Part shown: positions 8,203 through 17,572 of the stretch, in pieces
Numbering within the stretch: the stretch's first letter is position 1
How the letters are laid out: each line of letters begins with the position of its first letter
Notes under the pieces: model-generated
Told to the model about the DNA's origin: nothing
Database searches by the model: none
What the model saw: the letters and a program-made list of their open reading frames with translations, nothing else
Origin: Pseudomonas sp. Q11
Lineage (GTDB): Bacteria > Pseudomonadota > Gammaproteobacteria > Pseudomonadales > Pseudomonadaceae
Direction: 5' to 3'
Assembly: GCF_024494355.1 (NCBI RefSeq)
Contig: NZ_JAKNQY010000030.1
Span: 1-64,000 of the forward strand
Length of the DNA stretch: 64,000 nt
Made by a program: the position numbers and the translations under genes

Positions 8203-9213
8203 TTGTCCGCTCAAGTCATCGCGATTGACGCAATGGGCGGGGACTTCGGTCCCCGCAGCATTGTTCAGGCCAGCCTTGCTTGTCTGAATGCGACGCCCTC
8301 GCTGCACCTGACCCTCGTCGGTCAACCCTCCCTTCTAGATGAAATGCTCAACGGCCAATCGGCTGTGGATCGTGCGCGCCTGACGATCGTCCCTGCGTCC
8401 GAAGTCATCACCATGGACGAAAAGCCCGCCCAGGTCCTGCGTGGCAAGCCTGATGCCTCGATGCGGGTGGCCCTTGAGCTGCTGCGCGATGGCAAGGTCC
8501 AGGCCTGTGTCAGTGCAGGCAATACCGGTGCGCTGATGGCATTGTCGCGTTACGTGCTCAAGACCCTGCCGGGTATCGACCGGCCGGCAATGGTCGCGGC
8601 TATCCCCACTCAGCGTGGTTTTTGCCAGTTGCTCGATCTGGGCGCCAACGTCGATTGCAGCGCCGAGCATCTACTGCAATTTGCAGTGATGGGTTCGGTC
8701 GCGGCTGAAACCCTGGGTATCGTGCGTCCTCGCGTGGCGCTGCTGAACATCGGTACCGAAGACATCAAGGGCAATCAGCAAGTCAAGCTGGCAGCCGCAT
8801 TGTTGCAGGGCGCGCGGGGCATCAATTACATCGGTTTCGTCGAGGGCGACGGGTTGTACCGGGGCGAGGCGGACGTGGTGGTGTGCGACGGTTTTGTCGG
8901 CAATATTTTGCTCAAGTCCAGCGAGGGCCTGGCGACCATGATCGGCGCGCGCATCGAGAAACTGTTCAGGCAGAACCTGGCCTCACGGATGGTCGGTGCC
9001 CTGGCGTTGCCGTTGATGCGTCGGCTGCAGGCGGACCTGGCGCCGGCGCGGCATAACGGTGCAAGTTTTCTCGGGCTGCAGGGCATTGTGATCAAGAGTC
9101 ATGGTTCGGCGGGCGTGCAGGGTTTTCAAAGCGCGATCAACCGGGCAGTGATCGAGATCCAGGAAAACCTGCCAGAGCGTCTTCATGGGCGCCTCGAAGA
9201 TTTGTTAACTTAG
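8203..9213 (+). CDS. plsX: phosphate acyltransferase PlsX
   Basis: PlsX converts acyl-ACP and phosphate to acyl-phosphate, the donor for PlsY in phospholipid synthesis; it is a peripheral membrane enzyme. The 336-aa protein begins SAQVIAIDAMGGDFGP, the family N-terminus, which forces use of a TTG start at 8203, only 3 bp after the rpmF stop. The ATG inside IDAMGG would remove the first strand. It is followed after about 120 bp by fabD. Confidence 0.95.
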   Translation: MSAQVIAIDAMGGDFGPRSIVQASLACLNATPSLHLTLVGQPSLLDEMLNGQSAVDRARLTIVPASEVITMDEKPAQVLRGKPDASMRVALELLRDGKVQACVSAGNTGALMALSRYVLKTLPGIDRPAMVAAIPTQRGFCQLLDLGANVDCSAEHLLQFAVMGSVAAETLGIVRPRVALLNIGTEDIKGNQQVKLAAALLQGARGINYIGFVEGDGLYRGEADVVVCDGFVGNILLKSSEGLATMIGARIEKLFRQNLASRMVGALALPLMRRLQADLAPARHNGASFLGLQGIVIKSHGSAGVQGFQSAINRAVIEIQENLPERLHGRLEDLLT

Positions 9214-9336
9214 GCGTTTTCGTCCGACAATGCTTAAATGTGACCGGTCGGTTCAACCCGCCATCCAACTGTCAGTTTTCTAGCGCCCCCAGGGGCGTCA
9301 AATTCTGACGACAAGATCATTAGGGGCTTTGTTTTC

Positions 9337-10275
9337 ATGTCTGCTTCTCTCGCATTCGTCTTTCCAGGGCAGGGCTCGCAGTCCCTCGGCATGCTGGCCG
9401 AGTTGGGCGCGCAATACCCGCTGATCCTCGAAACATTCAAAGAAGCTTCCGATGCACTCGGTTACGACCTGTGGGCACTGACCCAGCAAGGGCCGGAAGA
9501 GCAACTCAATCAAACCGATAAAACCCAGCCGGCCATCCTGACCGCCTCGATCGCGCTCTGGCGCCTGTGGCTGGCCGAAGGGGGCGCGCGCCCGGCGTTC
9601 GTCGCCGGTCATAGTCTGGGCGAATACAGCGCCCTCGTGGCCGCCGGCAGCCTTAGCCTGGGCGACGCGGTGAAGCTGGTGGAGCGTCGTGGCCAACTGA
9701 TGCAGGAGGCCGTTCCGGCCGGGCAGGGCGGCATGGCCGCGATCCTGGGCCTGGAGGATGCCGATGTACTGGCGGCCTGCGCCGAAGCTGCGCAAGGCGA
9801 GGTGGTCAGCGCGGTGAATTTCAATTCGCCGGGCCAGGTGGTGATAGCCGGTGCCAAGGCCGCTGTCGAGCGCGCCATTGAAGGGTGCAAGAGTCGTGGC
9901 GCCAAGCGCGCCATGCCACTGCCGGTCAGTGTGCCATCGCACTGCGAGCTGATGCGTCCGGCCGCCGAGCGTTTTGCCGAATCCATCGCCGCCATTGATT
10001 GGCAAGCGCCACAGATTCCAGTAGTACAGAATGTCAGCGGCGATGTGGCTGCGGATCTTGAGACCCTCAAGCGCGATCTGCTGGAGCAACTCTACAAGCC
10101 GGTTCGCTGGGTCGAATCGGTGCAGACCCTGGCTGCCAGGGGCGCGACCGAGCTGGTCGAGTGCGGTCCTGGCAAAGTGCTGGCCGGTCTGAACAAACGC
10201 TGCGCCGAAGGCGTGTCGACTTCCAATCTCAATACCCCAGACGCTTTCGCTGCCGCCCGTGCAGCGCAGGCCTGA
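9337..10275 (+). CDS. fabD: malonyl-CoA:ACP transacylase FabD
   Basis: FabD moves malonyl from CoA to acyl carrier protein, giving the extender unit for fatty-acid synthesis. The 312-aa protein has the acyltransferase elbow GHSLGE (Ser93), the catalytic His202 in VPSHCELM, and the N-terminal FPGQGSQ motif. It is followed 15 bp later by fabG, with acpP and fabF further down, as in other gammaproteobacterial fab clusters. Confidence 0.97.
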   Translation: MSASLAFVFPGQGSQSLGMLAELGAQYPLILETFKEASDALGYDLWALTQQGPEEQLNQTDKTQPAILTASIALWRLWLAEGGARPAFVAGHSLGEYSALVAAGSLSLGDAVKLVERRGQLMQEAVPAGQGGMAAILGLEDADVLAACAEAAQGEVVSAVNFNSPGQVVIAGAKAAVERAIEGCKSRGAKRAMPLPVSVPSHCELMRPAAERFAESIAAIDWQAPQIPVVQNVSGDVAADLETLKRDLLEQLYKPVRWVESVQTLAARGATELVECGPGKVLAGLNKRCAEGVSTSNLNTPDAFAAARAAQA

Positions 10276-10290
10276 ACAGGAGAAGCTTGC

Positions 10291-11034
10291 ATGAGTCTGC
10301 AAGGTAAAGTTGCACTGGTGACCGGTGCAAGCCGTGGCATCGGCCAGGCCATCGCCCTGGAACTGGGTCGTCAAGGCGCCATCGTTGTTGGCACCGCGAC
10401 TTCCGCTTCGGGCGCCGAGCGCATCGCCGCGACCCTGAAGGAAAACGACATTCAAGGTACCGGTCTTGAACTGAACGTCACGAGTGATGAGTCCGTTGCG
10501 GCGGTGCTGGCAAGTATCCAGGAACAGTTTGGTGCGCCGGCGATCCTGGTCAATAATGCTGGCATCACCCGCGATAACCTGATGATGCGCATGAAAGATG
10601 ACGAATGGTTCGACGTGATCGATACCAACCTGAACAGTCTGTACCGGCTGTCCAAGGGCGTTCTGCGTGGCATGACCAAGGCGCGTTGGGGCCGAATTAT
10701 CAGTATCGGCTCGGTTGTGGGTGCCATGGGCAACGCAGGCCAAGTAAACTATGCTGCGGCCAAGGCCGGTCTGGAAGGTTTCAGCCGTGCGCTGGCTCGT
10801 GAAGTGGGTTCGCGCTCGATTACGGTAAACTCGGTCGCTCCGGGTTTCATCGATACCGACATGACCCGTGAACTGCCGGAAGCACAGCGTGAAGCCTTGT
10901 TGACGCAAATTCCGCTGGGTCGTCTGGGGCAAGCTCAAGAAATCGCGTCTGTGGTCGCTTTTCTTGCGTCGGACGGTGCGGCATACGTGACTGGGGCTAC
11001 AATCCCGGTAAACGGCGGGATGTATATGAGTTAA
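10291..11034 (+). CDS. fabG: 3-oxoacyl-ACP reductase FabG
   Basis: NADPH-dependent SDR that reduces 3-oxoacyl-ACP to 3-hydroxyacyl-ACP. The 247-aa protein shows the cofactor loop TGASRGIGQ, NNAG, the catalytic Ser141 (IGSVVG) and Tyr154-x3-Lys158 (YAAAK), and the PGFIDTDMT segment typical of FabG. A Shine-Dalgarno (AGGAGAAG) precedes the ATG. It shares a transcript with fabD; a 191-bp gap separates it from acpP. Confidence 0.97.
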   Translation: MSLQGKVALVTGASRGIGQAIALELGRQGAIVVGTATSASGAERIAATLKENDIQGTGLELNVTSDESVAAVLASIQEQFGAPAILVNNAGITRDNLMMRMKDDEWFDVIDTNLNSLYRLSKGVLRGMTKARWGRIISIGSVVGAMGNAGQVNYAAAKAGLEGFSRALAREVGSRSITVNSVAPGFIDTDMTRELPEAQREALLTQIPLGRLGQAQEIASVVAFLASDGAAYVTGATIPVNGGMYMS

Positions 11035-11203
11035 ATGTGACGGATTGCTTCAAATAAATGTCATACGAGCTGTCTAAAATCCGTTATAAAGCTGCAATCT
11101 ATTTATAGGCGGCGGGCCATAGGGTTTGAGGAGTGAAGCTTTCGGTTGAAAAACCGAAAAGTCTTTCTATACACTTACCCACCGGCCAGCTGCCTGAATT
11201 TGT

Positions 11204-11224
11204 CCATTAGGAGTGAAAACAAGG
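11204..11224 (+). promoter_or_regulatory. acpP ribosome-binding site, predicted RgsA sRNA target
   Basis: The acpP Shine-Dalgarno AGGAG lies inside CCATTAGGAGT (11204-11214), followed by one G, then AAAACAA (11216-11222) and GG. The same blocks occur on the plus strand opposite the rgsA sRNA (17614-17634) with one A inserted instead. The sRNA can therefore pair over 20 bases with two single-base bulges and cover the ribosome-binding site. Confidence 0.7.
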
Positions 11225-11225
11225 T

Positions 11226-11462
11226 ATGAGCACCATCGAAGAGCGCGTCAAGAAAATCGTTGCCGAGCAACTGGGCGTCAAAGAAGAAGAAGTGAAGAAC
11301 GAAGCTTCCTTCGTTGAAGACCTGGGTGCCGACTCCCTTGACACCGTTGAGCTGGTGATGGCTCTGGAAGAGGAATTCGAGACCGAAATCCCTGACGAAG
11401 AAGCTGAAAAAATCACTACTGTTCAGCTGGCTATCGACTACATCAATGGCCATCAGGCGTAA
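11226..11462 (+). CDS. acpP: acyl carrier protein
   Basis: The 78-aa carrier on which fatty acids are built. Ser37 in GADSLDTVELVMALEEEF receives the phosphopantetheine arm. Very acidic and of normal length. A separate leader of about 190 nt and its own terminator suggest it is also made as a strong monocistronic message. The ribosome-binding site is the predicted target of the RgsA sRNA encoded at 17573-17700. Confidence 0.98.
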   Translation: MSTIEERVKKIVAEQLGVKEEEVKNEASFVEDLGADSLDTVELVMALEEEFETEIPDEEAEKITTVQLAIDYINGHQA

Positions 11463-11491
11463 TCATTTTTAGTCGTCGCTAGCTGTCATGG

Positions 11492-11526
11492 AAAAACCGC
11501 ACTGCCATCACGGCGTGCGGTTTTTT
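11492..11526 (+). terminator. rho-independent terminator after acpP
   Basis: AAAACCGCAC pairs with GTGCGGTTTT around a short loop, followed by a T run (11519-11526). It lies 30 bp past the acpP stop and separates acpP from fabF. Confidence 0.9.
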
Positions 11527-11571
11527 CTTTAGGCCTGATGCAAAGTCGTCATTAGAATAAAGGAGAGTGCT

Positions 11572-12816
11572 GTGTCGCGTAGACGCGTCGTAGTCACCGG
11601 TATGGGTATGTTGTCGCCACTGGGCACGGATGTGCCGAGCAGTTGGCAGGGCATTCTGGCTGGCCGTAGTGGCATTGGTCTGATCGAACACACCGACCTT
11701 TCTGCCTATTCCACCCGTTTTGGCGGCTCGGTAAAGGATTTCAATGTCGAGGAGTACCTGTCGGTCAAAGAGGCCCGCAAGCTCGACCTGTTCATTCAAT
11801 ACGGCCTGGCAGCCGGATTCCAGGCCGTACGTAACGCCGGGCTGGAAGTCACCGACGCCAACCGTGAACGGATCGGCGTGGCCATGGGGTCGGGTATTGG
11901 TGGCTTGACCAATATCGAAGAGACCAGCCGTACGCTACACGAGTCGGGGCCGCGACGGATTTCTCCGTTCTTTGTACCGGGCTCGATCATCAATATGATT
12001 TCCGGTTTCCTGTCCATCCACCTGGGTGTGCAGGGGCCTAACTACGCTATTGCTACAGCGTGTACCACGGGCACCCACTGCATTGGCATGGCCGCGCGCA
12101 ATATCATGTACGACGAAGCCGATGTGATGATTGCCGGCGGCGCCGAGATGGCGGCCTGTGGGCTGGGCATGGGTGGCTTCGGCGCATCCCGTGCGCTGTC
12201 GACCCGCAACGACGAACCGAGCCGCGCCAGTCGGCCGTGGGACAAGGGCCGAGACGGCTTCGTATTGTCCGACGGTTCCGGTGCGCTGGTACTCGAAGAG
12301 CTGGAGCACGCCAAGGCGCGCGGCGCGACCATTTATGCCGAGCTGATCGGCTTTGGCACCAGCGGCGATGCGTATCACATGACGTCGCCGCCAGCCGATG
12401 GCGCCGGTGCTGCCCGCTGCATCACCAACGCCCTGCGTGACGCGAAGGTCAACGCCGAGCAGGTGCAGTACATCAACGCCCATGGCACTTCGACCCCGGC
12501 GGGCGATCTTGCCGAAGCCCAGGCAATCAAGACCGTGTTCGGCGAGCACGCCTACAAACTGGCGGTCAGCTCGACCAAGTCCATGACCGGCCACCTGTTG
12601 GGCGCCGCAGGCGCGGTGGAAGCGATCTTCAGCGTACTGGCGATCAACAGCCAGGTGGCTCCACCGACCATCAACCTCGATGAGCCGGACGAAGGTTGCG
12701 ACCTGGACTTCGTACCGCACACGGCCCGTGGCATGGACATCGATGTGGTGCTGTCCAACTCCTTCGGTTTTGGCGGTACCAACGGCTCGCTGGTGTTCCG
12801 CCGGTTCGCCGGTTGA
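11572..12816 (+). CDS. fabF: beta-ketoacyl-ACP synthase II FabF
   Basis: Condensing enzyme that elongates acyl-ACP with malonyl-ACP and adjusts unsaturated chain length at low temperature. The 414-aa thiolase-fold protein carries the Cys-His-His triad: Cys164 (TACTTGTHC), His304 (NAHGTSTPAGD) and His341 (MTGHLLGAAGA). The start is GTG with AGGAGAG upstream. Its stop overlaps the pabC start by one base (TGATG), which couples the two genes. Confidence 0.97.
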   Translation: MSRRRVVVTGMGMLSPLGTDVPSSWQGILAGRSGIGLIEHTDLSAYSTRFGGSVKDFNVEEYLSVKEARKLDLFIQYGLAAGFQAVRNAGLEVTDANRERIGVAMGSGIGGLTNIEETSRTLHESGPRRISPFFVPGSIINMISGFLSIHLGVQGPNYAIATACTTGTHCIGMAARNIMYDEADVMIAGGAEMAACGLGMGGFGASRALSTRNDEPSRASRPWDKGRDGFVLSDGSGALVLEELEHAKARGATIYAELIGFGTSGDAYHMTSPPADGAGAARCITNALRDAKVNAEQVQYINAHGTSTPAGDLAEAQAIKTVFGEHAYKLAVSSTKSMTGHLLGAAGAVEAIFSVLAINSQVAPPTINLDEPDEGCDLDFVPHTARGMDIDVVLSNSFGFGGTNGSLVFRRFAG

Positions 12817-13631
12817 TGGAAAGCTGGGTCGACGGTCAGCCTGCCGACGTTCTGTCGCTCAAGGACCGCGGCCTGGCTTACGGCGATGGGTTGTTCGAAA
12901 CCATCGCCGTGCGCAATGGCGAACCCGTGTTGTCGGAACGTCATCTGCAGCGCCTGGCGCTTGGTTGCCAGCGGTTGGCGTTCAAGGTTGACATGGTTGC
13001 GCTTGCGGTTGAGTTGCGCGCCTACGCGCAACGCCTGGGTGACGGCGTACTTAAACTGATCGTGACCCGCGGTGACAGTCTTCGCGGTTATGGCGCTGAT
13101 CCCTCGGCGGTGCCCCGGCGCATCCTGCTAGGCAGTCCACCTGCCTCCTATCCTGTAGCGCATGCCGAGCAGGGCGTGCGTCTGTTTCCTTGCACCACCC
13201 GTTTGTCCGAGCAACCCTTGCTGGCTGGTCTCAAGCACCTCAATCGTCTTGAGCAAGTGTTGGCTCGCGCCGAATGGAGCGACGCCGAGCATGCCGAAGG
13301 CTTGATGCTGGACACGTCCGGACGGGTGATCGAAGGCGTCTTCAGCAACCTCTTTCTGGTGCGCGATGGTGTATTGATCACAGCGGACCTGAGCCGTTGT
13401 GGCGTGGCCGGCGTGATGCGGGCCGAATTATTGTATCAAGCCGAGTCTCAAGGCATCGCCACGCAGGTCACCGACATCCGCCTCGAACAGCTGCACCAGG
13501 CCGACGAAGTCTTCGTCTGCAACAGCGTTTATGGCGTATGGCCGGTAAGCGCATGCGGTTCGGCGCGCTGGTCGGCCGGGCCGCTCACCCGTAAACTGCA
13601 AACCCTTGCCCGCACGCTATTGGATGTTTGA
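12816..13631 (+). CDS. pabC: aminodeoxychorismate lyase PabC
   Basis: PLP enzyme that releases pyruvate from 4-amino-4-deoxychorismate to give p-aminobenzoate for folate. The 271-aa fold-type IV protein has the PLP lysine Lys140 in AGLKHLNRLEQV and the YGDGLFET entry motif. The start MESWVDGQPAD is set by overlap with the fabF stop; longer in-frame starts would lie inside fabF. mltG follows after 3 bp. Confidence 0.94.
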   Translation: MESWVDGQPADVLSLKDRGLAYGDGLFETIAVRNGEPVLSERHLQRLALGCQRLAFKVDMVALAVELRAYAQRLGDGVLKLIVTRGDSLRGYGADPSAVPRRILLGSPPASYPVAHAEQGVRLFPCTTRLSEQPLLAGLKHLNRLEQVLARAEWSDAEHAEGLMLDTSGRVIEGVFSNLFLVRDGVLITADLSRCGVAGVMRAELLYQAESQGIATQVTDIRLEQLHQADEVFVCNSVYGVWPVSACGSARWSAGPLTRKLQTLARTLLDV

Positions 13632-13634
13632 TTC

Positions 13635-14729
13635 GTGAGACGTAAATTCTTGCTTCTGCTGGAAACCGGACTGGTTCTGGCGGTGCTGCTGTTGGGCACT
13701 TGCGCCTGGAAAATTCATTCGGCGTTGCAACAGCCGCTGAACATCACCCAGGAAGAACTGCTGGATGTCCCCAACGGGACCACCCCGACTGGAACTCTCA
13801 AGCGCCTCGAAGCCGATGGCCTGATCAGGGACGCTTTCTGGTTGCGGGTCTATTGGCGTTTCAACCTGGCCGGTCAACCGTTGCACTCCGGTGAATACCG
13901 GATGATGCCGGGCATGACGATGGAAGGCCTGATCGATGTCTGGAAGCGCGGGGAAGTGGTGCAATACAGCGTCACGCTGGTGGAGGGGTGGAATTTCCGC
14001 CAGGTTCGCGCAGCGCTGGCCAAGGATGAAAAGCTCCAGCAGACCCTCGCCGGCCTGAGCGACGGCGAAGTGATGGACCGCCTTGGTCATGCCGGGATAT
14101 TCCCCGAAGGACGGTTCTTCCCGGACACCTATCGCTTCGTGCGTGGCACGTCGGATGCTGACCTGCTGAAAATTGCCTACAGCCGGCTCGAAGACGTGCT
14201 TGCCAAGGAGTGGGCGCAACGTGCCGCCGATTTACCTTACTCCCAACCCTATCAGGCGCTGATCATGGCGTCCCTGGTGGAAAAGGAAACCGGCGTGCCT
14301 GAGGAGCGCGGGCAGATCGCCGGTGTGTTCGTGCGCCGTATGCGCCTGGGCATGCTGCTGCAAACCGACCCTACCGTGATCTACGGGCTGGGCGAGCGCT
14401 ACAACGGCAAACTCACCCGTGCTCATCTGAGGGAAGAAAACCCCTACAACACCTATCTGATTCCTGGCCTGCCACCGACGCCGATTGCGATGGTGGGGCG
14501 CGAAGCGATTCACGCCGCGTTGAACCCTGTGGCCGGTAACAGTCTTTACTTCGTCGCCCGTGGTGATGGCAGCCACGTGTTCTCCAATGATCTGGATGCG
14601 CACAATAACGCGGTGCGCGAATATCAGCTCAAGCGCCGAGCCGATTATCGCTCCAGTCCGGCCCCGATTGCACCGGACGAGGAGCCTGTCGACGAACCGA
14701 ACGCCAGCGAGCCGCCGCGCTCGCAATGA
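13635..14729 (+). CDS. mltG: endolytic murein transglycosylase MltG
   Basis: Inner-membrane lytic transglycosylase that cuts nascent glycan strands and so sets their length (YceG family). 364 aa with a GTG start, one N-terminal membrane anchor (about residues 6-24) and a periplasmic domain. The catalytic Glu218 lies in ASLVEKETG, followed by the family block QTDPTVIYGLG. The C-terminus is an acidic Pro-rich tail. The pabC-mltG-tmk-holB order is conserved. Confidence 0.95.
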   Translation: MRRKFLLLLETGLVLAVLLLGTCAWKIHSALQQPLNITQEELLDVPNGTTPTGTLKRLEADGLIRDAFWLRVYWRFNLAGQPLHSGEYRMMPGMTMEGLIDVWKRGEVVQYSVTLVEGWNFRQVRAALAKDEKLQQTLAGLSDGEVMDRLGHAGIFPEGRFFPDTYRFVRGTSDADLLKIAYSRLEDVLAKEWAQRAADLPYSQPYQALIMASLVEKETGVPEERGQIAGVFVRRMRLGMLLQTDPTVIYGLGERYNGKLTRAHLREENPYNTYLIPGLPPTPIAMVGREAIHAALNPVAGNSLYFVARGDGSHVFSNDLDAHNNAVREYQLKRRADYRSSPAPIAPDEEPVDEPNASEPPRSQ

Positions 14730-14748
14730 CTTTGTTTAAGGATCGCCC

Positions 14749-15381
14749 GTGACTGGCTTGTTTATAACGCTGGAAGGCCCTGAAGGCGCCGGCAAGAGCA
14801 CCAACCGCGAATACCTGGCCGAATGCCTGCGAGCCGCTGGCATCGAAGTGGTGTTGACTCGCGAGCCCGGCGGTACCCCGCTGGCTGAAAGGATTCGCGA
14901 AGTGCTGCTGGCGCCGGTCGAAGAAGTCATGAATCCTGACACCGAGCTGCTGCTGGTGTTCGCCGCCCGGGCCCAACACCTGGCCGAAGTGATTCGCCCG
15001 GCGCTGGCCCGTGGTGCGGTGGTGCTCTGCGACCGTTTTACCGATTCGACCTATGCCTATCAGGGCGGTGGACGGGGCTTGTCCCTGGAGCGCATCGCGG
15101 CGCTGGAAACCTTCGTCCAGGGCGACCTGCGGCCGGACCTGACCCTGGTGTTCGATCTGCCGGTGGAAATCGGCCTGGCTCGCGCCAGCGCCCGGGGCCG
15201 GCTGGATCGTTTCGAGCTGGAAGGCCAGGCGTTCTTCAATGCGGTGCGCAATGCCTTTTTGAGCCGCGCCAAGGCTGATCCGGCGCGTTACCTGCTGATT
15301 GATGCCGCTCAACCATTGGCACGGGTCCAACAGGCCCTGGACGGTTTGTTACCGCGTTTGCTGGAGCGTGCCCGTGGCTGA
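14749..15381 (+). CDS. tmk: thymidylate kinase
   Basis: Phosphorylates dTMP to dTDP. The 210-aa P-loop kinase has the Walker A GPEGAGKST (residues 10-18), the DR motif in CDRFTDSTYAYQGGGRG, and the LID arginine segment ARGRLDRFE. The start is GTG with AAGGAT upstream. The 3' end overlaps holB by 8 bp. Confidence 0.96.
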   Translation: MTGLFITLEGPEGAGKSTNREYLAECLRAAGIEVVLTREPGGTPLAERIREVLLAPVEEVMNPDTELLLVFAARAQHLAEVIRPALARGAVVLCDRFTDSTYAYQGGGRGLSLERIAALETFVQGDLRPDLTLVFDLPVEIGLARASARGRLDRFELEGQAFFNAVRNAFLSRAKADPARYLLIDAAQPLARVQQALDGLLPRLLERARG

Positions 15382-16360
15382 AGCCTATCCCTGGCAGGAC
15401 GGGCTCTGGCAGCAACTGGCCGGAAGGGCACAGCATGCCCATGCCTATCTGCTGCACGGCCCGGTCGGTATCGGCAAACGGGCGTTGGCCGAGCGTTTGA
15501 TGGCCAGCCTGCTTTGCCAGCGCCCGGGTGTCTCGAACGCATGCGGTGAGTGCAAGTCCTGCCTGTTGCTCAAGGCCGGCAGTCATCCTGACAACTACGT
15601 GTTGGAACCGGAGGAGGCGGACAAGGCGATCAAGGTCGACCAGGTCCGGGATCTGGTCAGCTTCGTGGTCCAGACCTCGCAGATGGGCGGGCGCAAAGTG
15701 GTGCTGATCGAGCCGGTGGAGTCGATGAACATCAATGCGGCCAACGCCTTGCTCAAGAGTCTTGAAGAGCCTTCTGGCGATACCGTGCTGTTGCTGGTCA
15801 GTCACCAGCCGAGCCGCTTGCTGGCAACCATCAAAAGCCGTTGCGTGCAGCAGGCCTGTCCGTTGCCCAGTGAAACGATGAGCTTGAAGTGGTTGGCCGA
15901 GGCCTTGCCTGACAGCAGCGACGAAGAACGTGTCGAGCTGCTGACCCTTGCCGCCGGCTCGCCTTTGGCGGCTGTCAGCCTCCAGGCCCAGGGCGTGCGT
16001 GAACAACGGGCGCTGGTGGTGGATGGCGTGAAAAAGCTGCTCAAACAGCAGCAGTCCCCCACGCAACTGGCTGAAGGCTGGAACGCCATTCCGCTGCTTC
16101 TGCTGTTCGACTGGTTCTGTGATTGGTCGAGCCTGATCCTGCGCTACCAGCTCACCGAGGATGAGACCGGCCTGGGACTGACGGACATGCGCAAGGTGAT
16201 CCAGTACCTGGCGCAAAAAAGCAGCCAGGATAAAATCTTGAACATTCAGGACTGGATTCTTGCCCAACGGCAGAAGGTGCTGAGCAAGGCGAACCTCAAT
16301 CGGGTGCTGTTGCTTGAGGCGCTGTTGGTGCAATGGGCGAGTTTGCCTGGTCGAAACTGA
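15374..16360 (+). CDS. holB: DNA polymerase III subunit delta'
   Basis: Clamp-loader subunit of the replicative polymerase. The 328-aa AAA+ protein has a P-loop-like GPVGIGKR (residues 29-36) and a zinc module with Cys48, Cys57, Cys60 and Cys63. I place the start at GTG 15374 (VAEAYPWQDG), inside the tmk end; the open frame runs further up but within tmk. pilZ follows after 42 bp. Confidence 0.94.
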   Translation: MAEAYPWQDGLWQQLAGRAQHAHAYLLHGPVGIGKRALAERLMASLLCQRPGVSNACGECKSCLLLKAGSHPDNYVLEPEEADKAIKVDQVRDLVSFVVQTSQMGGRKVVLIEPVESMNINAANALLKSLEEPSGDTVLLLVSHQPSRLLATIKSRCVQQACPLPSETMSLKWLAEALPDSSDEERVELLTLAAGSPLAAVSLQAQGVREQRALVVDGVKKLLKQQQSPTQLAEGWNAIPLLLLFDWFCDWSSLILRYQLTEDETGLGLTDMRKVIQYLAQKSSQDKILNIQDWILAQRQKVLSKANLNRVLLLEALLVQWASLPGRN

Positions 16361-16402
16361 CAGACACTGCCTAAACTCAGCTCAATCGCAGCGGAGATCA
16401 GC

Positions 16403-16759
16403 ATGAACGAACCTGTCAGTCCCGGTCCACGTAACGGTATTCTGTCCCTGACCATCAAGGACAAGTCGGTGCTCTACGCCGCCTACATGCCCTTCATCAA
16501 GAACGGTGGTCTGTTCATTCCTACCAACAAGAATTATCGCTTGGGCGATGAGGTGTTCATGCTGTTGAGCCTGATGGACGAAGCAGAGAAGATCCCGGTC
16601 GCCGGCAAGGTGATCTGGATGACGCCCAAAGGCGCCCAAGGCAACCGGGCTGCCGGTGTCGGTGTGCAGTTCAACGACGGCGACCACTCAGCCCGCAATC
16701 AGATTGAAACCCACCTGGCCGGAACCCTGAAGTCCGACCGTCCCACCCATACGATGTAG
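16403..16759 (+). CDS. pilZ: type IV pilus biogenesis protein PilZ
   Basis: A 118-aa single PilZ domain. It lies between holB and tatD, the site of the founding pilZ gene in Pseudomonas aeruginosa. The RxxxR c-di-GMP-binding motif is absent, as in true PilZ, which acts by contacting FimX and the PilB motor rather than binding the nucleotide. GGAG lies upstream of the ATG. Confidence 0.93.
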   Translation: MNEPVSPGPRNGILSLTIKDKSVLYAAYMPFIKNGGLFIPTNKNYRLGDEVFMLLSLMDEAEKIPVAGKVIWMTPKGAQGNRAAGVGVQFNDGDHSARNQIETHLAGTLKSDRPTHTM

Positions 16760-16769
16760 CCAGCCCTCT

Positions 16770-17564
16770 ATGCTTGTAGATTCCCATTGTCACCTTGACC
16801 GGCTCGACCTCACGGCCCACGACGGCTCCCTGGATTCCGCGCTTGACGCCGCACGTCAGCGCGGGGTTGGGCACTTTCTGTGCATCGGCGTGAGCGCTGA
16901 CAACGCTGCCGACGTCAAAGCCTTGGCCGAGCGCTATGAAGATGTCGACTGTTCGGTCGGCATTCACCCTCTGGATGTTCAACCCGATGCGACGCCGGCC
17001 CTGGGCTGGTTGTTGCGTGAGCTTGATCATCCGCGGGTGGTCGCCATTGGCGAAACCGGGCTGGATTATCACTACGAACCGCAGGCCGCCGAGGTTCAGC
17101 AGGCTTCGTTCCGGCTGCATCTGGAGGCTGCGCAACAGACCGGCAAACCGGTGATCATCCACACCCGCGGCGCCCGGGCCGACACCCTGGCCTTGTTGCG
17201 TGACGCCGCGCTGCCCCAGGCGGGTGTGCTGCATTGTTTCACCGAAGACTGGGACATGGCCAAGGCCGCGCTGGACATGGGGTATTACATTTCCTTGTCC
17301 GGGATTGTCACGTTCCGCAATGCCGACGCACTGCGGGACGTGGCCAGCAAAGTGCCGGTTGATCGCCTGTTGGTGGAAACCGATTCGCCGTACCTTGCGC
17401 CGATTCCGTATCGCGGCAAGCCGAACCTTCCGCAATACGTGCGGGAAGTGGCTGAATTTCTGGCGATGTTGCGCGGCGAGTCCTACGAGCGGTTTGCAGA
17501 GCAGACTACGGAAAACTTCAAACGGCTGTTTCCTTTGGCCCATGTCCGCTCGGTGCAAGCCTGA
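16770..17564 (+). CDS. tatD: TatD family metal-dependent hydrolase/DNase
   Basis: A 264-aa TIM-barrel metal hydrolase of the TatD/YcfH family (3'-5' exonuclease activity known for some members). Ligand motifs are DSHCHLD at the N-terminus, GETGLDYH, IHTRGA, LHCFTED and ETDSPYLAP. It lies 10 bp after pilZ and closes the core operon. The next 380 bp hold the rgsA sRNA on the opposite strand. Confidence 0.93.
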   Translation: MLVDSHCHLDRLDLTAHDGSLDSALDAARQRGVGHFLCIGVSADNAADVKALAERYEDVDCSVGIHPLDVQPDATPALGWLLRELDHPRVVAIGETGLDYHYEPQAAEVQQASFRLHLEAAQQTGKPVIIHTRGARADTLALLRDAALPQAGVLHCFTEDWDMAKAALDMGYYISLSGIVTFRNADALRDVASKVPVDRLLVETDSPYLAPIPYRGKPNLPQYVREVAEFLAMLRGESYERFAEQTTENFKRLFPLAHVRSVQA

Positions 17565-17572
17565 ATTCCAGG

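Noticed and set aside
9298..10938. Long minus-strand frame opposite fabD and fabG
   Set aside because: Shadow of two well-supported genes; no ribosome-binding site and no recognisable protein.
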